Source: Varanus komodoensis (lineage: Eukaryota > Chordata > Lepidosauria > Squamata > Varanidae). Taken from it: a DNA stretch of 64,000 nt. The position numbers and the translations under genes are program-made. The stretch lies in NCBI RefSeq assembly GCF_004798865.1, contig NW_025335505.1:16418354-16482353 (forward strand), written 5' to 3'. Shown here piece after piece: positions 11,325-23,789 of the stretch. The notes beneath the pieces are model-generated. The model saw nothing but the letters and a program-made list of their open reading frames with translations. It ran no database searches and was not told where the DNA came from. Each line of letters begins with the position of its first letter. The first letter of the stretch is position 1.

Positions 11325-11935
11325 GGAGGAAGGTTTTATTACTGGCGTTGCAGCTGACTTCACCTACCCGGGACATTTTTAGCCTTTTGTCAGACAAGAG
11401 AAAAGCTTCCCATGTAAATACTTCAGTATTTGCTAAGCAGGTTTATATTCTTTAACAGGTTATTACACACATCACAGTTTTATGGAATGGAATACTTTGG
11501 GAAAGTGTACAGTCTCCACTTTCGAGTATGATGCAACAACCAGAACTTTGGCACTGAACTGATGAGCTTTCAGTAAAAATGTCCATTTACACGTTACATT
11601 GCCTGGTGGTCTTTGTCAATAGAAATACAACTTAACTATGTAAGGATAAAATGAAATTAGCATATGCTCAGTACTTGACCTTACCAGAGGAAGGCTAGGC
11701 TGAAACATATTTTAAAATGGAACTATTTTAAGTAATGTTTTTGAGCCACTGGTCATGGTACTTTTCCATGCGCACACACATTATTCAGCTGAGAAAATGA
11801 AAAGAGCATGAATAAAGGATACAAAAATCCATTCCAGCTTTGTTTGAAAAAATTCTGCATTCCACAAATCTAGAACTCCATGCTACTGGGGCTTTGATTA
11901 AGAATTGAGCATGTGTAAGCAGAAAGCTCACAAAT
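11325..11935. other. No gene recognised
   Basis: No exon or transposon could be identified in this stretch. Confidence 0.5.
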
Positions 11936-11936
11936 T

Positions 11937-11937
<1 letters not shown>

Positions 11938-11980
<43 letters not shown>

Positions 11981-12420
11981 ACATTTCTATGCCGCCCCTT
12001 GCCGAAGCCTTGGGGTGGCTTACAACACAATAAAATACATTGAAATACAATAGCACATAATAAATTACCATTAAATACAAAAATACAAAAAATACATTGA
12101 GTTACAAACATAATAATATAAAATTAAAATTATCAGTATAAAATAAGTAAATAAATAATATAGGAGGAGAAAAGAGAAGGAAGAAGAAGTTGCCCTGGCC
12201 AGATCATATATTTTAACAATTAAAATGATGTTTAAATAAAAAGGTCTTTACCTGGCGCCGAAAAACCAGTAACGACGGTGCCAGGCGGACCTCTGGGGAG
12301 TGAATTCCATAGGTTGGGCGCCACCGCAGAGAAAGCCCTCCTCTCATGATCTCATTCCTCATGAGATCCCTTTTTCTCATCACATGGTACTCCAGAGTTC
12401 CTGTCACTCAAGAGGTTACA
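11938..12420 (-). mobile_element. L2/CR1-type LINE 3' UTR and end, with (ATT)n tail
   Basis: On the minus strand the element runs from a GGGCGCCCAACC / CCAGGCACCG-type 3' UTR (12240-12420) to the terminal GTTGTAAGCCACCCCAAGGC block and GGGGCGGCATAGAAATGTT at 12026-11980. A tail of about 14 ATT/AAT units (11938-11979) follows. The phrase reading GCGCCACCGCAGAGAAAGCC on the plus strand is characteristic of this squamate family's 3' UTR. The terminal block is nearly identical to that at 3940-3990. Confidence 0.8.
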
Positions 12421-12424
12421 TCAA

Positions 12425-13850
12425 CCCATCCCCCACCCCCACTCCACTTACTCCACCCAGCACAATAAAGATCCAAAAATCCCTGGGTTCAATCAAGTGT
12501 GAAATAGTATTTCTGGTTGTGTTTCAGAACTTCCGTTCATTTTAAAGAGCTTTAATTGGGGGGCGGGGATGGATTTTGCATCATGTTATGTTTAACTTGC
12601 TCCTGTTCCTTTCTATAGTGATAAACCAAATGTTTATACCAAATATATTCACAGAAGTTTTATACTTTAAAAAAAGAAAATAATGATCATTCAAAATAAT
12701 AAGGTAGTCAACTGCAGAGTCAAACCTAAGCAAGTGTCTTGCACATGAGAAGTACATGTTTTTAAAATAACAATGAACACAAAAAGATGGCATGTCGGGC
12801 ACCTTGAAATGAAAACATTTCATTGTGTTTTGCTATAGGTATTATAACAGAAAAATGAAAGATTTTATCTGTCTTTGTTACTGTCCTCTTTCATAATTTC
12901 TTAAGCCATGAAAAGAAGAATCTTTTCGCAGGGGTTGGTATATCACCATTCACAGCCATTGCAGGAAGACAAATCTCTGTGATCAGACGTTAACAGTATT
13001 TTGGACATGGATAACACTTTCCCTCTTAGATAGGGTCTTCTGAAGCACCACCATAAATAACTCAGCAGGACAAGATAGTAATTATTCAGGCTTATTTGGA
13101 TATTTGTTCTGCTTTTGTTGAAGTGTCTGAATGGTTGCTAGAAAGTTCTATGTATTTGTACAAATCCATGTTTGCATATTAAAAGCATAAGTTGGGGATT
13201 CAGTCCTCTACTTTCACTGAAGGAGATCACAAGAAGAAAACTTAAGAGCAATGCACATTGCTTGGATTCAGTGTTTGTGTGCCTGAAGTGGCAAAGGAAG
13301 GCATGCAAATATGGTGTCTCTCAGTATACAATCACCTGCCCATCTAGATTCATTTACTACCTGCTCTGTAAACTCTACAGTCAAAAAACATTTTCCTTTT
13401 TAAAACAGGAAGTAGCAAAATCAAGTTGGCCAAACTTGGAAATCAATATATCTTAAGGAAGTATATCTCAAAATGCACATTTATTGTATGTATGCATGTG
13501 GCATTGCTTTTTCTGTACCCTTATTTATGATTGCTGATCCTTTTACTTTCAAACCCAAGCGGAATTTCTGAGCATTTATACTACACAAATAGAATTAAAA
13601 GGCAAATCTGCAGGTGTTTGGCTTTAAACAGAAGTTTATAGCATGTATCTATAACTCCAGTAACTGCTCCAAAATACTTTGTTGGGAATCCTGAGTCTCT
13701 TCTTTATATACATTTACAAACCGGAAAATTCCTCATATCTGGCCTGTTCATGTTGTCTGATCCTCTGTGAGTACTGAAGTTTTTGCAAGTCATTCTGTAG
13801 GATGAAATGAATTGTGAGTCTAGGGATGGTTATTTATTGCAATGGCTTTT
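12425..13850. other. No gene recognised
   Basis: AT-rich unique sequence with no supported exon. The 94-residue plus frame at 13172-13456 has no recognisable domain. Confidence 0.5.
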
Positions 13851-13920
13851 GCAAAAAAAAAGAAGAGAAGAAGAGAAGAGAAGAGAAGAGAAGAGAAGAG
13901 AAGAGAAGAGAAGAGAAGAA
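13851..13920. repeat. (AAGAG)n microsatellite
   Basis: A run of about a dozen pentamer units (GAAGA phase) follows a short poly-A. It is homopurine throughout and therefore triplex-capable. Confidence 0.97.
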
Positions 13921-14919
13921 GGAATTCAAAGAGAGGAGGTAAAAATTCTTCATATCTCTATCAAGTGTCCCTGAAGCCATGATTAATTGCCTCAGGGGTG
14001 TCAGAGACACCTGTTCAGTGGCATTACAATATTCTTGGATGCTGTTGCTTTATGTAAATGATTTATTGATTTATCTTGACAAGCAGCTGTGCATTTTATA
14101 CAACATTGGGAATGTATGCATTAACAAGGCTTAATTACACAGGCTATAATACAGAGACTGTAAAATGCCAATATGTTGTTGTTCTTCCTAAGTAGCTCTG
14201 CTAAAACAGATAGTACTTGGGTTGTGTTCATGCATAAGGGTACACTGTGAAGCAAATGGTAGCAAATGGTACATTTCAGTTTAACTGGATGAATGCAAAT
14301 CAGTTTCACCCCTCCAGTAAAATGCAAACAGTGTGACATGCTGAATTTCATAAGCTTTACATCTGAGCAACAATGAACTCTTCCGCCACTTTTCCATTGG
14401 CAGTGAGTAATGTCACCCTGTCATTTATAAATAAAAGGATAATTAAACTTTGCTTAAAAGTTAATTTCTTGCCAGAAAAGGGCATAAGCAAGAGAATCAC
14501 ACCTCATTACCATCAATGGCTGATAGCTCATAAACAGTACATTAAACACAGTGCAACCAAATGGGAAATACTTAGTGACAGAGGTGTGTGTGGTGGGGAG
14601 GTCTGCTTAAAAAAAAAAATCTAGATATGTACAAAAGATGGAGCACTTCCATTAGGTCTATTTGTTACAATAAGTGGAAATTATACAGTGACCTTTTCTT
14701 CAGCTATCTCCGTTTCTCCATTTTTAATCATTACACAAGATTTGGAGGGGAATGCGGCTGACACATTGCTCCTGAGGGGGCAATTAGCAGAGAAGTAAAT
14801 TCTCCAGAAAGTCAGCAAAATCTTCTCACTTTACAATGTAAAATGACAGGGAAGAGCCCAACTTTGGTGGAATGTCATAATACCCATTTCCATCTTGTGA
14901 ATTTCAATATGCCTCATAA

Positions 14920-14922
<3 letters not shown>
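13921..14922. other. Unique AT-rich DNA, candidate conserved non-coding block
   Basis: No gene is seen. The segment 14370-14540 is non-repetitive and has intermixed TAAT/ATTA and TGATAGC-like motifs. Its texture resembles conserved non-coding DNA, but this cannot be shown without alignment. Confidence 0.25.

Positions 14923-14923
<1 letters not shown>

Positions 14924-14970
<47 letters not shown>
14924..14970. repeat. (GA)n microsatellite
   Basis: About 23 uninterrupted GA units followed by a purine-rich A/G stretch to about 14993. Confidence 0.97.
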
Positions 14971-14972
<2 letters not shown>

Positions 14973-14994
14973 AAAAGAAAGAAGAAAAGAAAAG

Positions 14995-16535
14995 CCCATT
15001 AGAAACAAATATCTTAGCAATGCTAATGACAGAAGCTATCATCAGCTATAAATATTGCATTAAATAATAGAGCACTAAGCTCTTGGCATTCACACTAGAG
15101 TACCATATTGATAAACTCTCAGAAGGCAAAATCCCCACACACGTTTGATCATTTAGGTAACACCCTTGCTGTATTTGCTACAGCTTCTCCAGCTAAGAAC
15201 TGGAATCTAGGGATTTGTTATATGATGGAAGAGATCTTGTTATTTATCATTTCATTTTATGCTCATAAAAACAAACTAAAATTAACCTTTCCCAAGCTCT
15301 AGAGTCCAATTCTTTGCTGATTGTTTTAAAAAAGTAAACATATTTTTCATTGCTTTCTTTCTTTTGACTTTTACTAACATGCCCACAGAGGATGTCTAAC
15401 ATGGTATCTTGATAATTCAGATGCTTAATGAAAACTTTTCACAGTCCTATATGATTACTCAATCCCAACATAATAATATCAATACCAACTGCCATAATAT
15501 CAGAGTACATGAAGGATGGATCTAACTGCACTCAATCTGCAGGTGGTACCAGCCCTTCCACTGAAATTGGTAGGCACAATTTTCCATCTCCCTCAAAAGC
15601 CCTCTATGTACCCTCAAACCCTGGGAAATGTTCGGAGCAAACTTTTGAGTGGAGAGCTGCAGGTAGAAGGAGAGAGCAACAAAATCCCTCTTTAAGTACA
15701 GAATAATTGTCCTTCATAATGAGAACTTTGCTTTTGTTTTCTGCTTTTGTATTTTCTCTGCTTTTGGTAAACATTCAAAATTGAATGCAATTGCAAAGCC
15801 TGTTTGTCATTCAACTGCAACTTAGTTTCAATTGGATATGCATATGCCATTCTCCTTTTGTGTTATACCATTCACACTTTAGAAAACTTTTTTCCTAAAA
15901 TAAGCAAAATGTTGGAAGGAATCTGATAGAAACTGTAAGACAATGGGTGTTGATCAAACGTTACAAAGATTCACTTATAGTCTCAGGTAGTTTTTTTTGG
16001 AGGGAGACAACACCCCCTAACCTCCGAAGGGTTTCTGCTATTGCCATAGGGAAAAAATGAACGTGATAAAAGTTGAAAAGCTGCCACTGAAATAAGTGAT
16101 CTAAACGAACTGTAGCAACAGACAATGGTAAATATCAGTGAACAAAAAGCATGGATCAGCACCATCCAATATCACTAATTAGGGCAAGCTGAACACCCCA
16201 GCTTTCACCTTTTATATCCTGTTATACATAATTGTAGTCTGCAGGGTATGTCAGAACAATAGCCATGATTTAGCTCTTGTACTTTAAAATAATAAACAAA
16301 GACTTTTCTAAAGAAGCTTTTGGAATAACGTATTTGAAGATTTTGAGCAGAAAGGCAAAGAAAGGAAGTATTCAGGAAAGACAATTCTTCAGATCTGTTG
16401 ATTCAAGCAGGCAAAAGGAAGCTCCCCCATGCATTCTTTATGAAAAAGTTACCCCATTGCCCCTATAAAAAAATTCGTGAATTGCATAAGATCACTACCT
16501 TGCCAGGAAGGTCATGGTAAAGCACTGACTGGCCC
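14995..16535. other. No gene recognised
   Basis: No coding sequence or transposon is recognised. Short frames are not supported by any domain or repeat match. Confidence 0.5.
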
Positions 16536-16539
16536 TAAG

Positions 16540-16605
16540 TCGTCGTCGTCGTCGTCCTCCTTCTCCACCTCCTCCTCCTCCTCCTCCTCCTCCTCCTCCT
16601 TTTTC
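16540..16605. repeat. (GTC)n-(CTC)n trinucleotide repeat
   Basis: Five to six GTC units pass into about ten CTC/CCT units. The Ser-rich frame across it (16477-16725) is produced by the repeat. Confidence 0.95.
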
Positions 16606-16659
16606 CTTTTCTTTTGGCTGAACAGGGAATTACAAAGCATTTCACCATTTCTCTCTCTC

Positions 16660-17236
16660 TCTCATTGGTTGTTCTTGTCATGTCTGACTTATGGTGGCCC
16701 TATGAATAAATGCCCTTCAAAATAGTTTATAGTTTCCTTTGTAGAATTGAGCCATCTCATATTGGGGCTTCCTATTCTTCTTCTGCCTTTAACTTTCCCT
16801 AGCTTTATTGTCTTACCCAATGAGTTTTGCCTTATCATGATGTGACTGGAGTATATTTCATCTTTTTTGTATCAAATAAAGTTCTAGTTTGATCTAAGTC
16901 CCACTTTTTCATCTTTCTGTTGGTCTAGCGTATTCATAAAGTTCATAAAGGATGCACCATGTTAGGTGCATCATTTTCCACTTTCTCCAGTGTCCAGCTT
17001 TCACATCAATGCATGATGATCAGCAATACAATAGCATGCATGAGCTTCACCTTAGTCTCCAAAACATCCTTAAACTTTATTGTCTTGTACCTTAATTGCT
17101 ATCCTTCCAAAGCTCACTCCCCTAATTTCTTGACTGCTGTCTCTATTTAACTGATGATGTGGGCAAGAAATTCAAAACCTTTCACAATTTAAGTGTCTTC
17201 ATTGTTGGCATTAAAGTTGTGCAATTCTTTTGTGTG
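16660..17236 (-). mobile_element. RTE-clade LINE (non-BovB) pol remnant
   Basis: Minus-strand translation gives VKGFEFLAHII, then DVLETKVKLMHAIV and a degraded CESWTLEKV (canonical M-Y-G-C-E-S-W-T of RTE ORF2), followed further on by IGSPNMRW-like text. The order matches the C-terminal third of an RTE ORF2. The family matches 6255-6720 and extends further upstream in the protein. Frames are broken many times, so the copy is old. Confidence 0.7.
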
Positions 17237-17239
17237 TCA

Positions 17240-18230
17240 GGAAAAGGACGTAAGTTTGGATCCAGATGGGCAAACCAATCTGTAGACAGCAACTAGATAT
17301 TCACAGGATTATTCAGATTCTAAGCTCCAAGGCTGGAAAACTGCTCTGACGTCAGAGCAGGCCAACTGGCAGCAATAAATGTGACCTCAGAGTAGAGGCT
17401 CTTGGTGGGCAGCGACACTATGAGGAGGAAAGTACTGCCATTAGACAGTAAAAATTGGTTGACTAGCCACTTTTCAGAGAATGCTTCTCTCATTCTGCTT
17501 GGGATACCCATAATTCTCCAAGTCTGAGGCTAGTGGGCATTCCCAGAGGGTTACCCCTTTCATCATATGTATAGTAGATCCACTGAAAGAATGACTGACT
17601 TAGGTTCTGTTGATTTCCAAGAGTCAACCCAGTTTTGTTTTTGTTTTTTTCTAATGGTTAACAAATACATAAATGATATTTCAAAAGGAGCATATCAGCA
17701 GAACTTAATATCAGCTTGGAACCAACATTACACTATCCCTATCTCATACCATACATTGTATACATTAAACTAAACCTCTCATACCATGCAGTTTTACATT
17801 CTACGAACCCCACACAATAATACTTACTCTGAACACCAATCCACTAAAAATTCATACTAAAATTTAACAATAAAACACTAAGAGCATCCAAATAAATAAT
17901 GAAAATAATATACATGTTGTATTGACTACTGTTGCCTTTAAGCCCTCAAGACAAATCAGCAGTGAATGTCTAAGGGCTGGACTCACAAAGCTAATTATTT
18001 TGCCATCTTACTCCTGTGTTGACATAAGCATGCACAATGATTGGAAGGTTTTTGGAGCAGGATTCTCAGTTTGTACAATTACAACATCAAATCCAAATTC
18101 TGATATTTGCCACATGTCAGTAGCATTCTATTCTTAACAATACAATCCATGCCTCATGCTGGGACAAAATAATGCATATAGAAATATTCTTTATGCATAC
18201 TCCATGTACAATTATCTCTTTTCGTACTAA
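17240..18230. other. No gene recognised; A/C-skewed block
   Basis: The part at 17660-17900 is strongly A/C-rich on the plus strand and poor in G. I considered a mitochondrial insertion but could not match any mitochondrial gene. A decayed LINE 3' UTR on the minus strand is possible. Confidence 0.35.
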
Positions 18231-18233
18231 CAC

Positions 18234-18302
18234 AGTGCATTCTTATGCATCCTTACTTGGTAGTAATTTCCACTGTGTATAATGGATCTTACTCCCTAGA
18301 GT
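18234..18302. repeat. Palindromic short interspersed repeat (copy 1)
   Basis: CATTCTTATGCATCCTTACT...ACTGTGTATAATGGATCTTACTCCC follows the plan of a common squamate short repeat: an end reading gcaatcctatgca, a middle with mirrored acttact / agtaag and a (t)ggga core. Related copies lie at 21027, 51562 and 54413. Confidence 0.5.
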
Positions 18303-18304
18303 AT

Positions 18305-21025
18305 TTAGAAATAAAGATGTTCCTTTTGGAAACATTGTAAGGCCTCTCCATTTGGCTTGACTTTAGAAGCTGGGGTTAAACTGGTAGAGGTTTGAAGATT
18401 TTAATACCTATTTTGTTTTCATCCACTTAATTGGATTTTAATTCAATTTTAGCAGGAGAAATATATTTGCTTTTAATCTTCTACTGCCTCCTAAATGCCT
18501 TTGGGATGGGGCAGCCTCATTTAAATAAAGACGTAATATAAGGAATTTGCAACTTTCTCCTTGTAATGCTTAGCTAAAATATTCATCATTGTCTGCAGCT
18601 TACAATATCATCCTTCTGTTGCCTCTCTAAAGAAAAAGGTGCATCTGTAGATAAGGGGATCAACATAGGTCTCAATGGGGCATTCCTCCTTCCATTGCTT
18701 GACTCTTAAAGGTATGTACTTGGCATAACATTTAATTAAAATGTTATATATGCTTCCTAGATATGCACACATCCTTTCCTAACCTAAATGCACATACAAG
18801 TGTATACTCAATACTCTAAGAAGGACTCATTTACACACTGGAACTCTCAAGAGGTGAAGTATGTTTGCATGTTAAGAGAGGAATTCACAACCACCTGCAG
18901 CTATTTTGGATGTTTCAAATATTGTTGTGCCATCCAAAAGTAGGCTGCAGGAGTTGTGAGGGATGTTTAATCCTGAAGGAACCCACCACCTGTGTTCAGA
19001 TGGCACAACAAACTGAAGATGCAGTTTGAATATTTGGAAACCACTCTGCGTGGATTGGAACAGCTTGCCATGGCTTAAATAATATGATCTGGATAAGACC
19101 TGGAAAGAAAGAGCAAGGCAGTTCACTCTGAAGTCTTCTGAAAAGTCAGTTCTAGCCCCAAATGGGTCAGATGTGTCATTTGATCTTGTGAATCATTTCT
19201 GCCATTTCCCGAAAGAGATTTCTCCCGAAAGGAGCCATGTCAGTAGCATTCTCTGGTAGTGATAATTTCTGTCTCAGGCCTGTTAGTAAAAAACATTGCA
19301 CTGGGGTTCTGCTACCGCCATCTCTACCTCTGCTGGCCATAAAGGTGAGTACTTGCCTTTGGAGATGGAAAAGTGGAAGAAGGAGACTGGCACTTGATGT
19401 GAGCACCTTTGAAGAGAACATTTTTCTCACAAGAGAAAGAAAATGGAATTCTAGGGTTCAAATGTCTGGCACAGTTCTTGGTTGGTAGACTTTGTGAGCT
19501 TGCTAAGTCACAATTTCTCCAGTTTCATATCTTCATTGTTTTGGTGGCCTGTAATTTGTTTCTGTTTTCAGGTCCTGTATGTGAAAACAGTTTGAATTTG
19601 TCATATCAATATATAGAGGCTGAATAATGTCTAGACAGTTCATTTTTGTTTTATGCCTTGCACGACATAAGAAAGAAACTTTGATGTTACCCTCCCTATT
19701 TATGTATTTGGTTTAGGGATACTCATCTCCCATTTTTCTTCCCTCTTAATCTGATTCATGACATTCTCAGAGGCTCTCCTTTCCTAATGCAGCACATATT
19801 GATATACTGAGTTAATAACATAACCCATATTGAAATGCGCTCCTGTAATGTCATGGGGCTCAATGAACCAACTAAATGGCTTACGATCTAAAAATCAATT
19901 GATATCTTAAAGATGTCAAATAACCATGCCAAAGAAAAATATTTAGCTGAGTTGCATGCTGGGAAATCCCAGAGGCGATGTTTGTACTTTTATCTTTAGG
20001 CCAGTGATAAAGTCAGTCATATTCATAATCATTGAAGTATTCTCTATATGCAATATGCAGATTTGTTAAAAAACTTGAATCTACTGCATACTTCCTACAG
20101 AAGCATTTTCTTCACAAGCAGTGGCATCAGTGCCAGTATTTCAGGCTGAACAACTTGTACCCCCCCACACACAGACCCTGCAAATCCTGCCCACAAACTA
20201 TGTATAATGGCTGACCAATATACTTCCTGTTTCTGCTACCTTCCTGGAACTAGGTAAAAATTATGTTGGAGGTTTCAGGCACTTAGCAAGCCTGATGGTT
20301 TGCACTCAGGTTCATGGGTTAAATTTATAGAGGTCTGTGACATGGCTGGGCCACAAATATTGACTCCAAGGCAAAACTCCATGTCTCCTCTTTTATAGAG
20401 GACACACCTATGTGTTTAAATATTTGCTAGAGGTTCATTATCTACTTAGAGTTGAAAGATGAAGAACATAAGAACTCCTGTTCATCAGCAGTTAATTCGG
20501 GAATTCTGACCAAGCAGGTATGCCACTCACCTGGTTAGAGTCTTCTAATGGTGAGATACACTGTTTGTCTAGTTCTAGTATGCTGATTATTTCTAAGATT
20601 TAGCATTTGCATATCAATTAGTATTCACAACTTTCATTCAAATGGCTGCCTTCCTTTGTCCTCTTCTTTCGTGATGCTTTTCCTCCTTTCTGGCAATTTG
20701 TAAGGGATGATCCTAATTCAGAATGGGCTCTGCCAATACTGGTTAGTTTGTCTATTGGCTTTAAACACAGTAACATATTGCATGTTGACCTAGTTCTGAA
20801 ATGAGTATTATTCTGGACATCTTTGGCTCTTATTGATTTTTTGGGTGGTAGCTACCATACAGATTTGGCACCACAAGCCATATCTCAGAACACTGAGGCC
20901 ATGGCAAGTCATATTTCCTTAGTAATGAGCATGCAAGGAATCTTCAATCATGGAAGTTCTGTGAAAATGACTGCAGTTCAATGAATGGCTGAACAATGAA
21001 TAAGAGAGCAATCATGTGTGACTAT
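18305..21025. other. No gene recognised
   Basis: Mostly unique sequence. A decayed LINE-like tail may lie at 18470-18540, where a GGGATGGGGCAGCCTCATTT block precedes AAATAAAGACG. No exons are supported. The frames at 19176-19627 lie on both strands and lack domain features. Confidence 0.4.
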
Positions 21026-21026
21026 G

Positions 21027-21081
21027 TAGAAGTGAATCCACTGAATTCACAGGGACTTGTTCTCAACTAGGTTGGTATACA
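21027..21081. repeat. Palindromic short interspersed repeat (copy 2)
   Basis: AGAAGTGAATCCACTGAATT, then CACAGGGACTTGTTCTCAAC and TAGGTTGGTATACAATC, matches the central and right part of the same family (canonical: ...cattgaattcaatgggactta ctcccaggtaagtgtg...). It is followed directly by an (ATCT)n run. Confidence 0.5.

Positions 21082-21141
<60 letters not shown>
21082..21141. repeat. (ATCT)n microsatellite
   Basis: About 14 clean tetramer units. Confidence 0.97.
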
Positions 21142-21142
<1 letters not shown>

Positions 21143-21144
21143 CT

Positions 21145-23785
21145 ATAACACCCACTAGTCAAAGCTGCCTCGGTTGTTTACAACAGTTCCCAAACAGGAC
21201 CTGCAGGACTACAGCCTAAATTAACAAACTGGCACTAGGGATCCTTGAGGAATTTTCATCTTTTTGAAGTCAACTATGGACTGATCTAATCCACACTTTC
21301 CAGATGAATGCACTGGTTGAAGTTTAGTTATTCTTTGGATTACATGCTTTTTCAATTGGGTTACATTGTTCCTGGCTCAAGAAGTGTATCAAAATGTATT
21401 CAAACTGCATATTTTTGATATTTTGATGAGAAAAACATTCAAACTAAATATTTACATGTAATTTTTTCATGTAGATTTAAAAAAATAAACACATTACAGA
21501 TTAATGCAGAAAGAAAATGAAATGGATTTATGAAGAAATGCATGCATAAGTTATCTGGATCAGAATTAAATGGATCTACCAGACACTAACAAGTATATAA
21601 CCTACTTACTCCCTACTTGTTATTCCCTATCAGCCATATTAGTATCCTAAACAGGTTCTCTCCATCTTAATTGGATACTTCTCATATTCTTTCCCCTTTT
21701 TTCTATGTATTTACTAAGTCAGGAAATCTATCTGTCTACATTTTCTTTTTAACCTCTGAGCACATAAGCAAATCTCAGGCCTTGTCTTATCTGTCTTCAT
21801 CTCTAATGTATTTTGTCTGTGCCCTGAAGAAAGACATGAAAATGTCAGATAAGAAATACAAACCTTGAAGTCACATCATCCCTGGTATGACTAGAGGTCA
21901 CTGCTTTGCCAACATTGTATTATTCCCCCTGGATCTAATGGAATGGGGAGGGGTGGATGCTATGATTTTCCTAGAATTCTGTATCATAAATGGCAGGCAT
22001 TTGGCTACCCAATGCAGAACATGTCACCCTTTGTTCTGCTGCAGTTCACAACTCCTTCAAGATAGGGTTCGTTCTGTTCCTGTTTGAAGAATTCATTTCC
22101 ACTCTTTGTAAAGAGGGAGGGGGAGGACAAGGCTCAGTCTGCACAGCCACCATGACTTAAAGCAGGGATGTATTTAAAAAACTTAATTTTTGGTTAGGAT
22201 ATATGCAGTTCACACCTTCCAGTCTGAACATACTCAAGTGCAATCTGGTTCACAGATGAAAGCAATCAAAGAAGGAAGGAAGGTAGTGTTCATTAGCATG
22301 TGTACATTTTAAAAATGTGCATATAATTGCATGCTTTTGTAAAATGTGTACAAATGTGCTTTAATCAATGGGAGAAGAATGTATACATTTCAATGATGTT
22401 TACATCTGATGCATATATGTTGCGAAATATGCAGGAAAATGCACATGAAATTTCATGCAAGAAGAATATAAATAAAGCTCACTATGGGATGAGGACTCAA
22501 GTCAGAACGATCCTTTAGACAAAATTTGGCAACTTGCTGGTTCAAGCACTCCTTGCTTTAAACAACAGGCTGTGGGCAATTCAGGGTTATTTCCTTCTCA
22601 GAGAAGTCATACCACACAATTCAGATATCATGACAAGCTGTACATGGGTGTATGAACAGGCAAATGATGTCCAGCACATGCCAACATGCACCATGGCTTA
22701 CACAAGCCACCATGGTCAGTGTGTGTGTGTGAGTGAGTGAGCAGGGGTCCATGCATATAAAATAGAAATAGCATTAGGCACAAAAAACTGGGAAATAAAA
22801 TCAATTAGAATCAAGAGAGATTAAAGGTTTTGCAGGAATTTTATAACAAATAAAACAATCAGGACAACACAGTGAAATGTGAAATCCAGTGTATGACCTA
22901 GTCATAAAAAGACCATCCAGAGTTTGTTATGTAATCCTTATTAATTGAGAGAAAGCAAAACTGTAAGTTCTGGAGTATCCACAAGAAGAAACGGATCATG
23001 AACCAAAATTATAATGGGAAAAAGAAGTAACCATAGACTTTGATTCAGCAAAATTTATATTGGTGGATCATCTATTAAGAAAGAGACAACTGATTACATA
23101 AGGACAGATATACAGCTAGAGATATGTGAGAAATCTGATTTTTCATTGGAGCTGTGTACAGTTTGAAACTTGTCATGTGTTTTACACAACAAAAATTGGA
23201 TAAAATGTATACAGTCATAAAATGCACGAAGAAAAATTTAGTCAATGCGTGGATAAATATAAAACGTGTACAATGTGAAAAATGTGCAGAAATGTGTAAA
23301 ATGCTTCTTTAAGCATGTTCAAAATTCATACAGATTCCTTTCCTAAAAGCATATGTATGTGGAATCAACATGGAACGGGCTTGGAGGAAAGAAAAAGAGT
23401 GCAAAAATGGCCTTGTCAGTATGCTTCATTATAATTAGCCATCTCCTTCCAAGAACTGTGGCCATGCACTTGGATGAAATCCTTGCAAATATAAAGAAGT
23501 TCTTGTTATGTCCTTAGGTTCAAAACTAATAAAATTGGAATTGTTGGCTGTTGCAGCACCTGCAGTAGAGCTGCAGGCCAACAGTCCCACAGTAGAACCA
23601 ATACTGGCAATACCTGGCAATTAACCAAGTCATACTCAGGATGAGAATAAGCAGTCAGCCATGGACCCCACCCTAAAGGAGAATCAGATATTTAGATCAT
23701 GGGATTGACCCATTTGGCCATCTTTGCACCATGAAGACAACCAGTCTGCAGACTAAGGAATAGGACATTTCCTTTTTTCAAAGCA
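21145..23785. other. No gene recognised
   Basis: AT-rich unique sequence. Repeated ATGTGTACAAATGTG-like phrases (for example near 22300-22350 and 23210-23300) are low-complexity and do not form a clean array. No exon is supported. Confidence 0.45.
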
Positions 23786-23789
23786 TTTT

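Noticed and set aside
17650-17905. A/C-rich block considered as a nuclear copy of mitochondrial DNA
   Set aside because: The strand skew is suggestive, but no mitochondrial gene, tRNA or control-region motif could be matched.
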